From CAVQGF01 sp045807945 (GTDB taxonomy: Bacteria > Acidobacteriota > Terriglobia > Terriglobales > Acidobacteriaceae), in NCBI GenBank assembly GCA_045807945.1, contig JBJMGI010000084.1:19793-83792 (forward strand): a stretch of DNA of 64,000 nucleotides, read 5' to 3'. Made by a program: the position numbers and the translations under genes. Below the pieces are notes generated by a model. The model was not told the DNA's origin and made no database searches. It was given only the letters and a program-made list of their open reading frames with translations. Of the stretch, positions 18,325 to 26,116 are shown in pieces (position 1 is the first letter of the stretch; the number at the start of each line of letters is the position of its first letter).

Positions 18325-19458
18325 TTAGGCGTTGGCGGCGTCTTCAGAAGCTTCTACGAGTTCTGCTGCGCCGTTCGGATCGGCGGAAACGCGAGCCAGT
18401 TCCTGCTCAATGCGCTGATTGATCCCGCGGACGGCAAACTCTGCCGCTACGCGTATCGCGTTCTTGATGGCGTTTGCGTTCGAGGAGCCGTGGCTCACGA
18501 TCGCAACGCCCTTCAGCCCCAGCAGCGGAGCCCCGCCGTACTCGGTGTAATCGAGTCGCTTCTTGAAATCGTTGAATGCCTCGCGCGAGAGCAGAAAGCC
18601 GACCTGGCGAGTGATCGTCTCTTGTAGCGATTCTTTCAGCAGCGCGCGTACGGTCGAGACCAGGCCTTCGGAAACTTTCAATGCGACGTTCCCTACGAAG
18701 CCATCGCAGACGATCACATCCGCCTTGCCGTTGTAGAGATCCCGGCCTTCCACATTTCCGATGAAGTTGATCGGCAGCGCCTTCAATCGCGGGAAAGCTT
18801 CGCGCGTAAGCTCGTTGCCTTTGCTTTCTTCTTCGCCGACGGAAAGCAATCCGACGCGCGGCTGCTTGGTGCGGAAGATGCGTCGCGAATAAATCTCGCC
18901 CATCACGGCGAACTGCTCCAAGTTGTGGGCTTTAGAATCCACGTTGGCGCCAACGTCAAGCATCACGGCGACGGTTCCAGCTTGCGTGGGGAAGACTGCA
19001 GCGATAGCTGGGCGGTCCACGCCCGGAAGAGTACCGAGCACCATCTTGGCGGTGGCCATCATGGCGCCGGTATTGCCGGCGCTGATGAATCCTGCGGCGC
19101 GGCCTTCGCGCACCAGCCGCAGTCCCACACGCATGCTGGAATCGCGCTTGCTCCGGACGGCAGTCGCTGCCTTCTCGTCCATGCTGATGACTTGTGTGGC
19201 GTTGACGATCTCGATCGGCAGCCGTGCGGCGGCAGGATGGAGCGCGAGTTCTTCGCGAATCTGCTGCTCAGGGCCGACCAGAATGACCTTCGCGAGGCCA
19301 AGCTTGGCTGCCTGGATCGCGCCCTCGACTTCAGGCTTGGGAGCGCGGTCTGAGCCCATCGCGTCTACCGCGACAGTGACCGGCTCACCCTTTCCGCGCA
19401 ACAGGTTCTCAGAAGAAAAAGCCGCCCGCGCAAGCGCGCTCCAGCGGCTATCCATCAT
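18325..19458 (-). CDS. plsX: Phosphate acyltransferase PlsX
   Basis: Converts acyl-ACP to acyl-phosphate for phospholipid synthesis. The core runs from [14 protein letters not shown] through [36 protein letters not shown] and [14 protein letters not shown] to the C-terminal [19 protein letters not shown]. About 25 residues precede the usual N-terminus. I place the start at ATG 19458, preceded by AAAGGG; the frame stays open up to a TTG at 19503 across an A8 run. Upstream are rpmF and the YceD gene, downstream fabD. Confidence 0.94.
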   Translation of the reverse strand: MMDSRWSALARAAFSSENLLRGKGEPVTVAVDAMGSDRAPKPEVEGAIQAAKLGLAKVILVGPEQQIREELALHPAAARLPIEIVNATQVISMDEKAATAVRSKRDSSMRVGLRLVREGRAAGFISAGNTGAMMATAKMVLGTLPGVDRPAIAAVFPTQAGTVAVMLDVGANVDSKAHNLEQFAVMGEIYSRRIFRTKQPRVGLLSVGEEESKGNELTREAFPRLKALPINFIGNVEGRDLYNGKADVIVCDGFVGNVALKVSEGLVSTVRALLKESLQETITRQVGFLLSREAFNDFKKRLDYTEYGGAPLLGLKGVAIVSHGSSNANAIKNAIRVAAEFAVRGINQRIEQELARVSADPNGAAELVEASEDAANA

Positions 19459-19534
19459 GCGCGAGAGGCCCTTTTTTTTGCGGGCGGGGCGGGCGTTATG
19501 CAAGTGAGGACCGTCCTTTGCGGGGAGTGACGGG

Positions 19535-19717
19535 CTACTTCGACTCTACGGAAACCACTTCGCGGCCTTTGTAATGACCACACTTCGGGCAAGCGCGGTG
19601 CGGCATCTTGCGCTCGTGACAGTTTGGACACTCGGAAAGCGAGTGGCCAGTCAGGTGGTCATGCGCGCGGCGGGTTGCGGTGCGGCGCTTGGAGTGACGT
19701 CGTTTAGGATTTGCCAT
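19535..19717 (-). CDS. rpmF: 50S ribosomal protein L32
   Basis: A 60-residue basic protein beginning [20 protein letters not shown], as in bL32, with a zinc ribbon CPNC...CPKC in the second half. It lies between the YceD-like gene and plsX on the minus strand, the arrangement found in most bacteria. Confidence 0.97.
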   Translation of the reverse strand: MANPKRRHSKRRTATRRAHDHLTGHSLSECPNCHERKMPHRACPKCGHYKGREVVSVESK

Positions 19718-19755
19718 TTCAAAACCTCTTAATCGGCCGTTCGATAGCCGGAAAA

Positions 19756-20304
19756 TTATTTCTTCAACTTGCCTTTAATACTTTCCAGGGCTGCCCATCG
19801 CGGATCGCTTATCTTCGCTTCGCAGTGGCAAGAGCCCTGGTTCAAATTCTTGCCGCATTGCGGGCAGAGCCCTTTGCAATCTTCGCGGCACAACAACTTC
19901 GCAGGAACCGAGAGCAGCACCTGCTCCTGTAAAACGTCTTCCAGCCGAATACCATCGCCCTGATAAAAACCTATCTCGGTCTCAGCTTCTGAGATCGAAG
20001 CCTCGTCGGGATGCGCGTCAGCATTCACCGGCCGGTAGAGCAGATCAAAGTCGGTCCTAACATCGTACTGCACCGGCTCAACACACCGTGCGCAAGGTGT
20101 CTCGACGCTGGCCGTCAAGTTACCCCGCAGCCGAATATCGGCCACGCGCTTCTGGCCTTCCAGTTCCTCCACCAGATCAGCCTGACCTTTAGCGTGGGCT
20201 GCTGTGCGCTGCACCAGGTCGGGGCCAAGATCGAGTACACCCGGCTGGAATTCCTGGTCAAAATGCAGGGGCCGGAGTTCCAAATCGTGAACCTTGATCA
20301 GCAT
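19756..20304 (-). CDS. DUF177 / YceD family protein
   Basis: A 182-residue protein with the family pattern: an N-terminal beta region, TASVETPCARCVEPVQ with a CxxC, a central acidic stretch, then the C-terminal CREDCKGLCPQCGKNLNQGSCHC zinc-like motif split over residues 141-164 and WAALESIKGKL at the end. YceD is linked to 23S rRNA metabolism and phospholipid gene order in other bacteria. It heads the operon with rpmF, plsX and fabD. Confidence 0.9.
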   Translation of the reverse strand: MLIKVHDLELRPLHFDQEFQPGVLDLGPDLVQRTAAHAKGQADLVEELEGQKRVADIRLRGNLTASVETPCARCVEPVQYDVRTDFDLLYRPVNADAHPDEASISEAETEIGFYQGDGIRLEDVLQEQVLLSVPAKLLCREDCKGLCPQCGKNLNQGSCHCEAKISDPRWAALESIKGKLKK

Positions 20305-20456
20305 CTCGAACTCCGGGGGAAACTACGAGGAGTGAACGCCGCCAGGCCGGCCCTCCGCGCGTCTGCACGCTGCCAGAGGCGGACCCTACTGATGCGGGCT
20401 AAACTCAAGAATAAAGGCGATTTGGCGGGGGTGTCAAGCAGGCCCAAATGGCGAAG

Positions 20457-20482
20457 CGCCCGGACGTTGCCGCCCGGGCGCC
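20457..20482 (-). terminator. Hairpin downstream of the pilin gene
   Basis: GCGCCCGG pairs perfectly with CCGGGCGC around a ten-base loop, 16 bp after the pilin stop. No strong U-run follows on the minus strand, so it may stabilise the mRNA end or act as a weak terminator. Confidence 0.5.
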
Positions 20483-20497
20483 TAGGGAGGGTGCAAC

Positions 20498-20992
20498 TTA
20501 CTGCGGTATCGGAATCGTGCAGTTCGTGGAGCCAGCCGGATCGTACTTGATCGGTCCTAGATGGTCTGAGCAGAAGCCGCGGCTGCCGCTCATGCCGAGC
20601 GTTTGCGGTATCGCGCGGACATCCAGATCTATTACCGGCGGTCCCGGAACCACATTGGCCATGGAGAATACGTAGCCGGACTTAACGCACGTAGCATTCG
20701 TGCAGCCGAGGTCTGAAGCAAGCAGGTCGCCGGCGGCGGGGGTTGGCGCTCCGCCCGGAGGCGTGGTCGGCCCCAGTTTCGAGAACGCATCGGCATAGCC
20801 AACGGTCGGGTACTGCGTTGCGTACGCGATCTCTGCCGTCGTGATCTGCCGAATAGAGGCCACCGCCGAAGCTTCATTCGCCGAGATGCGCGAGCGCAGC
20901 AGGTTCGGTATGGCGATAGCGGCGATTATAAGAATGATCGCCACGACGATCAGTAATTCGATAAGTGAAAATCCGCCTTGTTTGCGTTTCAT
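20498..20992 (-). CDS. Type IV pilin / prepilin
   Basis: A 164-residue secreted subunit. The N-terminus KRKQGGFSLIELLIVVAIIL is a class III signal: prepilin peptidase would cut before Phe8, with the conserved Glu5 of the mature protein, followed by a hydrophobic helix and NLLRSRISANEASAVASIRQI. The C-terminal domain has four Cys that can form disulfides. AGGGA six bases before the ATG and a sigma-70 promoter at 21076-21104 support the start. No assembly genes are adjacent, so this is a separate pilin locus. Confidence 0.92.
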   Translation of the reverse strand: MKRKQGGFSLIELLIVVAIILIIAAIAIPNLLRSRISANEASAVASIRQITTAEIAYATQYPTVGYADAFSKLGPTTPPGGAPTPAAGDLLASDLGCTNATCVKSGYVFSMANVVPGPPVIDLDVRAIPQTLGMSGSRGFCSDHLGPIKYDPAGSTNCTIPIPQ

Positions 20993-21075
20993 AGCTTTCC
21001 CTGTAACAGCGTTCGTAAAACAGCCGGGGAATTGAAAACGTACTAAGGACGGAGGACCGTGGGGAGGGTGAAAAG

Positions 21076-21104
21076 ACTATACCGCAGTCAGGATGCGCCT
21101 GCAA
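21076..21104 (-). promoter_or_regulatory. Sigma-70 promoter of the pilin gene
   Basis: On the minus strand TTGCAG (-35) and TATAGT (-10) are separated by exactly 17 bp. Transcription would start near 21069, giving a leader of about 75 bases before the pilin ATG. Confidence 0.65.
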
Positions 21105-21145
21105 CAGGAAAAATACGAGGTATCTAGCTGATAATAGAGGGTGTT

Positions 21146-21168
21146 GCAGGGGCGCTGGGCGCCCCTGC
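21146..21168 (-). terminator. Perfect hairpin after the YtxH gene
   Basis: GCAGGGGCGC and GCGCCCCTGC form a ten-pair stem with a three-base loop just after the YtxH-gene stop on the minus strand. No U-run follows, so it may be a 3'-end stabiliser. Confidence 0.5.
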
Positions 21169-21175
21169 TCAAGCC

Positions 21176-21409
21176 TTAAACGGCACCTTCGGTGCCGGTG
21201 CGCTGCTCTCCGCCACCCTGCATACCGCCACGGATCGCAGATACGCTGCTGCGGACGCGTTCGCGGCCCTGCTCAAACGTGTCGCGTGCCTGGTCGGCGA
21301 TATCACTCGCCCGCTGCGTCAGGTTGTCGCGTGTCTCCTCACCGCTCATAGGTGCAAACAGAACGCCCAAGCCCACTCCGAGCCCGAGTCCAAACAGAAA
21401 TCCTTTCAT
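21176..21409 (-). CDS. YtxH domain-containing small membrane protein
   Basis: A 77-residue protein. A Gly-rich hydrophobic segment (GLGLGVGLGVLFAPMSG, residues 7-23) is followed by an amphipathic helix full of Asp/Arg/Gln (about 24-60). This is the YtxH pattern of small stress-related envelope proteins with unknown mechanism. A second YtxH-like gene lies at 53007-53330. Confidence 0.8.
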   Translation of the reverse strand: MKGFLFGLGLGVGLGVLFAPMSGEETRDNLTQRASDIADQARDTFEQGRERVRSSVSAIRGGMQGGGEQRTGTEGAV

Positions 21410-21515
21410 GCCGTGCCTCCTTAGGAATTTTTCGACGAATGTGGATGAATCACACCGTAGCTATGAAAGATGCGGCTTACCGGGGCGGGTTTGCCGAGAG
21501 TGAAAAGGTAAAGGC

Positions 21516-21541
21516 GCAGCAGCTCGCTTGCGAGCTGCTGC
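21516..21541 (-). terminator. Hairpin downstream of the TPR gene
   Basis: A perfect twelve-pair stem, GCAGCAGCTCGC with GCGAGCTGCTGC, lies 20 bp after the TPR gene stop. The minus strand continues with U-rich CCTTTACCTTTTC, consistent with a terminator. Confidence 0.6.
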
Positions 21542-21560
21542 TAAGTGATTATGACAGGAA

Positions 21561-22280
21561 TCACTGCTGCTTCTTGGCGGATTCCAAGCGGCCGGTTGCG
21601 ATCTCTGCAGCGACGCTCTTTGGATCTTCCTTCCGGATCTGCTCGTAGACCTTTACCGCCTCGGCAGGCTGGGTCCCTTCATACGTTCCCGCGAGTTCCA
21701 GTTCAGCGGTAGCTTTCGGCACGGTGTCGGTAGGTTTATCCATCAGTTCTTTGTAGATGTTCACGGCATCGGAGGTTTTTCCGGCGTTGCGATACAGCGA
21801 TGCCAGCGCGAACTTTGCCAGGGCGGCGCGGTTCTTGTCTCGGTAACCTGCAATCTCCTTCAGCTCGGACTCGGCCGCGGCATTGTCGCCCGCATCGATT
21901 GCTGTGGTTGCTGCCATGTAGCGGCTGTAATCGCCGGAGCTGGTGTGTGAATACTTGTCTGCGACCTCGAGAAACAGCTTGCGGGCTGCCGCGGCACGGT
22001 CCTTAATGGACTTGAAGGTCTCAGTGCCGGGCGGGACCGGCTGGCCAGGAGTCACGATAGGGGCCTGCAATGTGCGCAGCGCAGCGCCCACTTCGATGCT
22101 GGCCTGCTCGTTCCGGTGCTGCATGTAAGCCCATCCGCCCACGACGGCCGCAAGGATTACCACCGCGCTAACGATACCGATGATCAGGGTGCGACGGTGT
22201 TCTTCGGTCCAGTGCAGGGCTTCTTCAGCACCGGCTTTGAATCTGTCTTCTTTAAGTTGTCGTTTGGAATAACCAGGCAC
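21561..22280 (-). CDS. Membrane-anchored TPR protein (YfgM/tetratricopeptide type)
   Basis: A 239-residue protein. A basic N-terminus and the segment TEEHRRTLIIGIVSAVVILA give one transmembrane helix at about residues 31-53. The rest is helical with TPR-like repeats (AAARKLFLEVADKYSHT, AKFALASLYRNAGKTSDAVNIYKEL, AVKVYEQIRKEDPKS). The layout matches YfgM-like proteins, which help folding of exported proteins near SecYEG; the assignment is by architecture only. Confidence 0.8.
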   Translation of the reverse strand: MPGYSKRQLKEDRFKAGAEEALHWTEEHRRTLIIGIVSAVVILAAVVGGWAYMQHRNEQASIEVGAALRTLQAPIVTPGQPVPPGTETFKSIKDRAAAARKLFLEVADKYSHTSSGDYSRYMAATTAIDAGDNAAAESELKEIAGYRDKNRAALAKFALASLYRNAGKTSDAVNIYKELMDKPTDTVPKATAELELAGTYEGTQPAEAVKVYEQIRKEDPKSVAAEIATGRLESAKKQQ

Positions 22281-22368
22281 GCGAACGTCCTTACTGCTTC
22301 AGCGAGAGATAGGAAAACATTGAGTTTATCATAGGCTCAACCCGCTGCTCGGAGGCCCGCTACGCAAT

Positions 22369-22933
22369 CTATTCCCGTGCGCTGGCATTCTCACAGCGGG
22401 AACGTTCAGGTGGCGCGCATAATCCCTTTGCATATTCGAGAGCAAAATCGAAGTTCTTATGCTCTCCTGCAGCTCCCGCCTTCAACGTTCGAATTCCTTC
22501 AACGGGCGAGTAACGGTAAATCTCCATAAGGGTATGGGTCAGGTTTTCAACCGCGGAATTAGAGCTTGCGGCACGGATTTGCTTCAAAATAGCATCGACA
22601 GCGGGTTTGCCGATTGATTCCAAAGCTTCCATAGCAGGGAAAAGGACTTCCCGAGATTTAGGATGCAGAGCGAAAACTGCTTCCGATTCAGGAGACTTTC
22701 CTTTGAATAGAATCAGTGCTGCTAAGTCCGAGCTCGCTTCGGTTGCTTTCATTGAGCCTAGCGACCTGATAGCTAGAAGTGACACACTCAGTTTTAGAAG
22801 CGCGCAGCTCGGCATCATTGATGACCGATCTGAAATACGAAACCTGCTGTTCGCGCGAACCTTGAGGTTCAGTACAGGCCTTCGCGCCTGCGCAGCTGAA
22901 AAGAATTGCAATGACTGCGACAACTATCTTCAT
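22369..22933 (-). pseudogene. Frameshifted exported HEAT-repeat-like protein
   Basis: The 5' part (from ATG 22933, with GGAAGGAG seven bases upstream) encodes a good signal peptide, MKIVVAVIAILFSCAGAKA, then about 30 residues ending in NDAELRA. From about 22800 the protein-like sequence continues in the next frame (LLKLSVSLLAIRSLGSMKA... down to the stop at 22369), with helical pairs such as LFPAMEALESIGKPAVDAILKQ that resemble HEAT repeats. Joining the two needs a +1 shift near 22800. Either one base was gained, or there is a sequencing error or programmed shift. A pipeline may instead report two overlapping ORFs. Function unknown. Confidence 0.6.
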
Positions 22934-22947
22934 AATCATCTCCTTCC

Positions 22948-23223
22948 TCACTGAAGATTCCACGTAAGCTGCGTACTTCCCAAGCCGGTTTGGTTGTCAC
23001 CGGCTATGCTGTTCGACAGAGTGTCAGTTTGGCCGCCGCCCTGCTTTGTAACCGAGACTCTCGCATACCAGTTTAAAGCTCCTGATGTCGCTATACCGTC
23101 GTAGATCGCCCAAGACGCAAAGTTGACTCTTTCGTGGAAGACCGTGCCGTCTGGCTCGGGTCTGCTGCGCGTGTCAATACCTGGTTCGCTTTTTGCCGCG
23201 CCAAAGAAGACCTTCGGCGCGTT
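22948..23223 (-). pseudogene. 3' remnant of an unknown gene lacking its start
   Basis: Ninety-one codons are open from just after a TAA at 23224 to a TGA at 22948 and no start codon (ATG) is available. The peptide (NAPKVFFGAAKSE at the start, NFASWAIYDG in the middle, STQLTWNLQ at the end) looks like the C-terminus of a secreted beta-rich protein. Its stop is 14 bp before the ATG of the frameshifted HEAT gene, so the two were probably one operon. The missing 5' part has been replaced by sequence in front of gdhA. The 165 bp up to gdhA (23224-23388) hold no other gene that I trust. Confidence 0.45.
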
Positions 23224-23388
23224 TTACGGCGCCACTTGCCACGGGCCCATGCTGCTGCCTATACTTTTCGTTTGCAATCTGCACCTCCCGCGCGGCCTTG
23301 GTTTACTCAACCAGTGCTGGCGCGGCGCACCGCCCTCGGGCACGCAAACCGAGGATAATCCCGCACTGCATTCTGCTACGGAGTTCTC

Positions 23389-24678
23389 ATGACCACCTTG
23401 GCTGCACCGCCGCTTAAAACCATCCCTATGAGTGACGAACTCAATCCATCCGCCGCGCAGGTAGCGCGCTTCGATTTCGCCGCGACCAAACTCAACCTCG
23501 ATGACGGCATGTGGAAGATCCTGCGCTCGCCAAACCGCGAGATCATCGTGCACATCCCCATCGGCATGGACAACGGCACGGTCGAGGTCTTTACCGGATA
23601 TCGCGTGCAGCATTCCATCGCACGCGGGCCGGCCAAAGGCGGCGTACGCTACGCGCCCGACGTGACGCTCGATGAGGTCCGCGCCCTCGCCAGCTGGATG
23701 ACTTGGAAGTGCGCTGTGGTGAACATCCCGTTCGGCGGCGCCAAAGGCGGTGTGATCTGTGACCCGAAGAAACTTTCGATGACGGAGCTGGAAAAGATCA
23801 CTCGCCGCTATACGGCTGAGTTGGTGGAATTCATCGGCCCAGAAAAAGACGTGCCTGCCCCCGACGTGGGAACCAACGAACAGGTGATGGCATGGATGAT
23901 GGATACATACTCCATGCATCTTCGCCAGACCGTGACGGCGGTCGTCACCGGCAAACCGGTGAATATGGGCGGCTCGCGTGGGCGTCGTGAGGCCACCGGC
24001 CGTGGCGTGATGATCGTTTGTGACCAGGCAATCAAGAAGCTGGGCATGAGCCGCGAATCCAGCCGCGTGATCGTGCAGGGATTCGGCAATGTGGGCTCGA
24101 ATGCTGCCAAGCTGATGGCCGACGCCGGGTACAAGGTGATCGGGATCGGCGAGTGGGATGGCGGTCTGTACAACAAGAATGGCATCGACATCGACGGGTT
24201 GATCGAGCACCGCACGCGCAACAACACCATCAAGGGATTTAAGAACGCGGAAGCGATGGCCACCGCCGACCTGCTGATCGCCGATTGCGACATCCTGATC
24301 CCGGCGGCCACGGAAAACGTGATCACCTCCAAGAACGTGAACGAGGTTAAAGCAAAGATCATCGCGGAAGGCGCGAACGGTCCGACGACTGCTCCCGCTG
24401 ACGAGGTGCTCGCCGATAAGAAGGTCTTCGTGATTCCCGACATCCTCGCGAACGCCGGCGGCGTTACCACCAGCTACTTCGAGTGGGTGCAGGACCGCCA
24501 GGGATACTTCTGGAAAGAGTCGGTAGTCAACGACCAACTTGAGACGATCATGGTGGATTCGTTCGATGAGGTGGTCCGTTACGCCGAAACGCACGGCGTT
24601 AACAACCGCATCGCGGCGTACATGCTCGCCATCGATCGCGTGGCGTTCACCATCAAACAACGTGGCATTTACGCATAA
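23389..24678 (+). CDS. gdhA: Glutamate dehydrogenase (Glu/Leu/Phe/Val dehydrogenase family)
   Basis: Interconverts glutamate with 2-oxoglutarate and ammonia. The 429-residue protein has the family residues: [12 protein letters not shown] and PFGGAKGGV (substrate/catalytic Lys), [17 protein letters not shown], the nucleotide loop [15 protein letters not shown] and [12 protein letters not shown]. The length fits the hexameric NAD/NADP type. GGAG lies six bases before the ATG. A strong terminator follows directly. Confidence 0.92.
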   Translation: MTTLAAPPLKTIPMSDELNPSAAQVARFDFAATKLNLDDGMWKILRSPNREIIVHIPIGMDNGTVEVFTGYRVQHSIARGPAKGGVRYAPDVTLDEVRALASWMTWKCAVVNIPFGGAKGGVICDPKKLSMTELEKITRRYTAELVEFIGPEKDVPAPDVGTNEQVMAWMMDTYSMHLRQTVTAVVTGKPVNMGGSRGRREATGRGVMIVCDQAIKKLGMSRESSRVIVQGFGNVGSNAAKLMADAGYKVIGIGEWDGGLYNKNGIDIDGLIEHRTRNNTIKGFKNAEAMATADLLIADCDILIPAATENVITSKNVNEVKAKIIAEGANGPTTAPADEVLADKKVFVIPDILANAGGVTTSYFEWVQDRQGYFWKESVVNDQLETIMVDSFDEVVRYAETHGVNNRIAAYMLAIDRVAFTIKQRGIYA

Positions 24679-24684
24679 GTTACG

Positions 24685-24709
24685 AAGCGCCGGGCGACCG
24701 GCGCTTTTT
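24685..24709 (+). terminator. Rho-independent terminator of gdhA
   Basis: AAGCGCCGG and CCGGCGCTT pair around a GCGA tetraloop and are followed by a T-run on the plus strand, 6 bp after the gdhA stop. Confidence 0.85.
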
Positions 24710-24821
24710 GATGCTCCGAAATACGCCCTTTGTTCAGCTTCAAAGTTCCGCGTAAGCTGACAATCGGTGCTGATAAGGGTTAAGCTAGGATTTCTAGCGG
24801 TCCCCTGCCGCGTCCCATGGC

Positions 24822-25487
24822 ATGAATCTGCCTAACTACATCACGATGTCACGCATCGCGTGCGTGCCCCTTTTGATCTGGGTGCTGACCAGCCGCTTCT
24901 TCAATGCACAGAACGGTGAGCGCGAGCTCGTGGCCTCAGGGCTGTTCATCGCTGCCTCCATCACGGATGGCATTGATGGCTACCTGGCGCGCCGTCGCGG
25001 ACAGATCACTACGATGGGCATGCTGCTCGATCCCCTTGCCGACAAGCTGCTTGTGACCGCCGCGTTCATCTGCCTGGTGCAGATCGAGCCACGGATCGTG
25101 CCGGCATGGATCGCAGTGGTTGTGATCGGGCGCGAATTTCTCGTCAACGGCCTGCGCTCGATCGCGGCTTCCCAGGGCTTCACTATCGAGGCCAGCGATT
25201 GGGGAAAGTTCAAGATGGTCGTCCAGATCATTGCAGTGGTCGCTGCGCTCATCGCGCACCACTGGGCTGTTCTCGACTTGAACCCTTACAATCTTGCGTT
25301 GCTGCTGCCTGTGGACGTGATCGCGCGCGGAGCGATCTGGTTCATGGTGGCGATATCGCTTTACTCCGCCCTCGACTACTTCATCGCGTTCTGGCGGAAG
25401 ATAGACACGCGCGTGAGCCGTGAGCGCCGCCGCCGCATTTTCGTGCTCAGCCGCAAAGGGCGCAAGACCGACGCTCCTGCTGTATAG
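24822..25487 (+). CDS. pgsA: CDP-diacylglycerol--glycerol-3-phosphate 3-phosphatidyltransferase
   Basis: Makes phosphatidylglycerol phosphate in the inner membrane. The 221-residue protein begins MNLPNYITMSRI and carries the CDP-alcohol phosphotransferase motif: DGIDGYLARRRG, then a gap and LDPLADK, i.e. DGx2AR...Gx3Dx3D with all Asp and Arg present. Several hydrophobic helices follow. The last 25 residues are very basic. Confidence 0.93.
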   Translation: MNLPNYITMSRIACVPLLIWVLTSRFFNAQNGERELVASGLFIAASITDGIDGYLARRRGQITTMGMLLDPLADKLLVTAAFICLVQIEPRIVPAWIAVVVIGREFLVNGLRSIAASQGFTIEASDWGKFKMVVQIIAVVAALIAHHWAVLDLNPYNLALLLPVDVIARGAIWFMVAISLYSALDYFIAFWRKIDTRVSRERRRRIFVLSRKGRKTDAPAV

Positions 25488-25513
25488 CCTCTGGCCGGCA
25501 GTTTCGAGGCGCA

Positions 25514-26065
25514 ATGAGCCAACCGACGCCAGTCGAATACTCTCCTGAAGAACGCCAAACACTCCTTCGCATCGCCCACCGTGCCATCGAGGCTGCGTCT
25601 ACGGGGCACTCCTTCACTCCTGAAGTGGTCTCAGAGCATTTGCAGGAGCCTCGTGGAGCATTCACAACCATCCATTTGCGTAGCAACCTGCGCGGCTGCG
25701 TGGGCTACATCCTGCCGATGCTTCCGCTCTACTTGACGGTCGCGGATACAGCGGCCTCAGCAGCCACAAGAGATCCTCGGTTCGCGCCGCTCACGCCGGG
25801 CGACGCTGCGGAAGTGAAGGTGGAGATCAGTGTCCTCTCGAAGCCGTTTCCCATCACTCCCGACGAGATAGAGCCGGGAAAGCACGGATTGCTGGTCAGC
25901 GACGGCAGCAGGCGTGGCGTGTTGCTGCCACAGGTTGCACCGGAGCATGGGTGGGACGCGGAGCAGTTCCTGACGCACACGTGCATGAAGGCGCGAATCC
26001 CTGCCGATGCGTGGCGGCACGGTGCGCGCATTGAGGCTTTCACGGCTGAGATATTCGGCGAGTAA
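25514..26065 (+). CDS. AMMECR1 / AmmeMemoRadiSam system protein A
   Basis: A 183-residue protein of the AMMECR1 family. Diagnostic motifs are PRGAFTTIH, LRGCVGYILPM, AASAATRDPRFAPLTPGD and LLPQVAPEHGWDAEQFLTHTC. In many bacteria this protein belongs to a three-gene cluster with a Memo-like and a radical SAM protein; neither partner is in this neighbourhood. Function is not established. Confidence 0.92.
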   Translation: MSQPTPVEYSPEERQTLLRIAHRAIEAASTGHSFTPEVVSEHLQEPRGAFTTIHLRSNLRGCVGYILPMLPLYLTVADTAASAATRDPRFAPLTPGDAAEVKVEISVLSKPFPITPDEIEPGKHGLLVSDGSRRGVLLPQVAPEHGWDAEQFLTHTCMKARIPADAWRHGARIEAFTAEIFGE

Positions 26066-26071
26066 AAATAA

Positions 26072-26097
26072 AAGCGGCACGCCGTGGCGTGCCGCTT
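26072..26097. terminator. Bidirectional terminator
   Basis: AAGCGGCACGCC and GGCGTGCCGCTT form a perfect stem between the convergent AMMECR1 and OmpA-like genes; it follows the AMMECR1 stop by 6 bp and lies 19 bp from the OmpA-like stop. Confidence 0.75.
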
Positions 26098-26116
26098 GAG
26101 TCCTGGTGCCAATTTC

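Noticed and set aside
23123..23392. Plus-strand ORF before gdhA
   Set aside because: Frame overlaps the gdhA ribosome binding site and start; composition random; the minus-strand remnant is more protein-like.
23224..24660. 478-codon minus-strand ORF opposite gdhA
   Set aside because: Its sense partner is clearly glutamate dehydrogenase; the antisense frame is His/Asp/Val biased as expected for codon mirror images.
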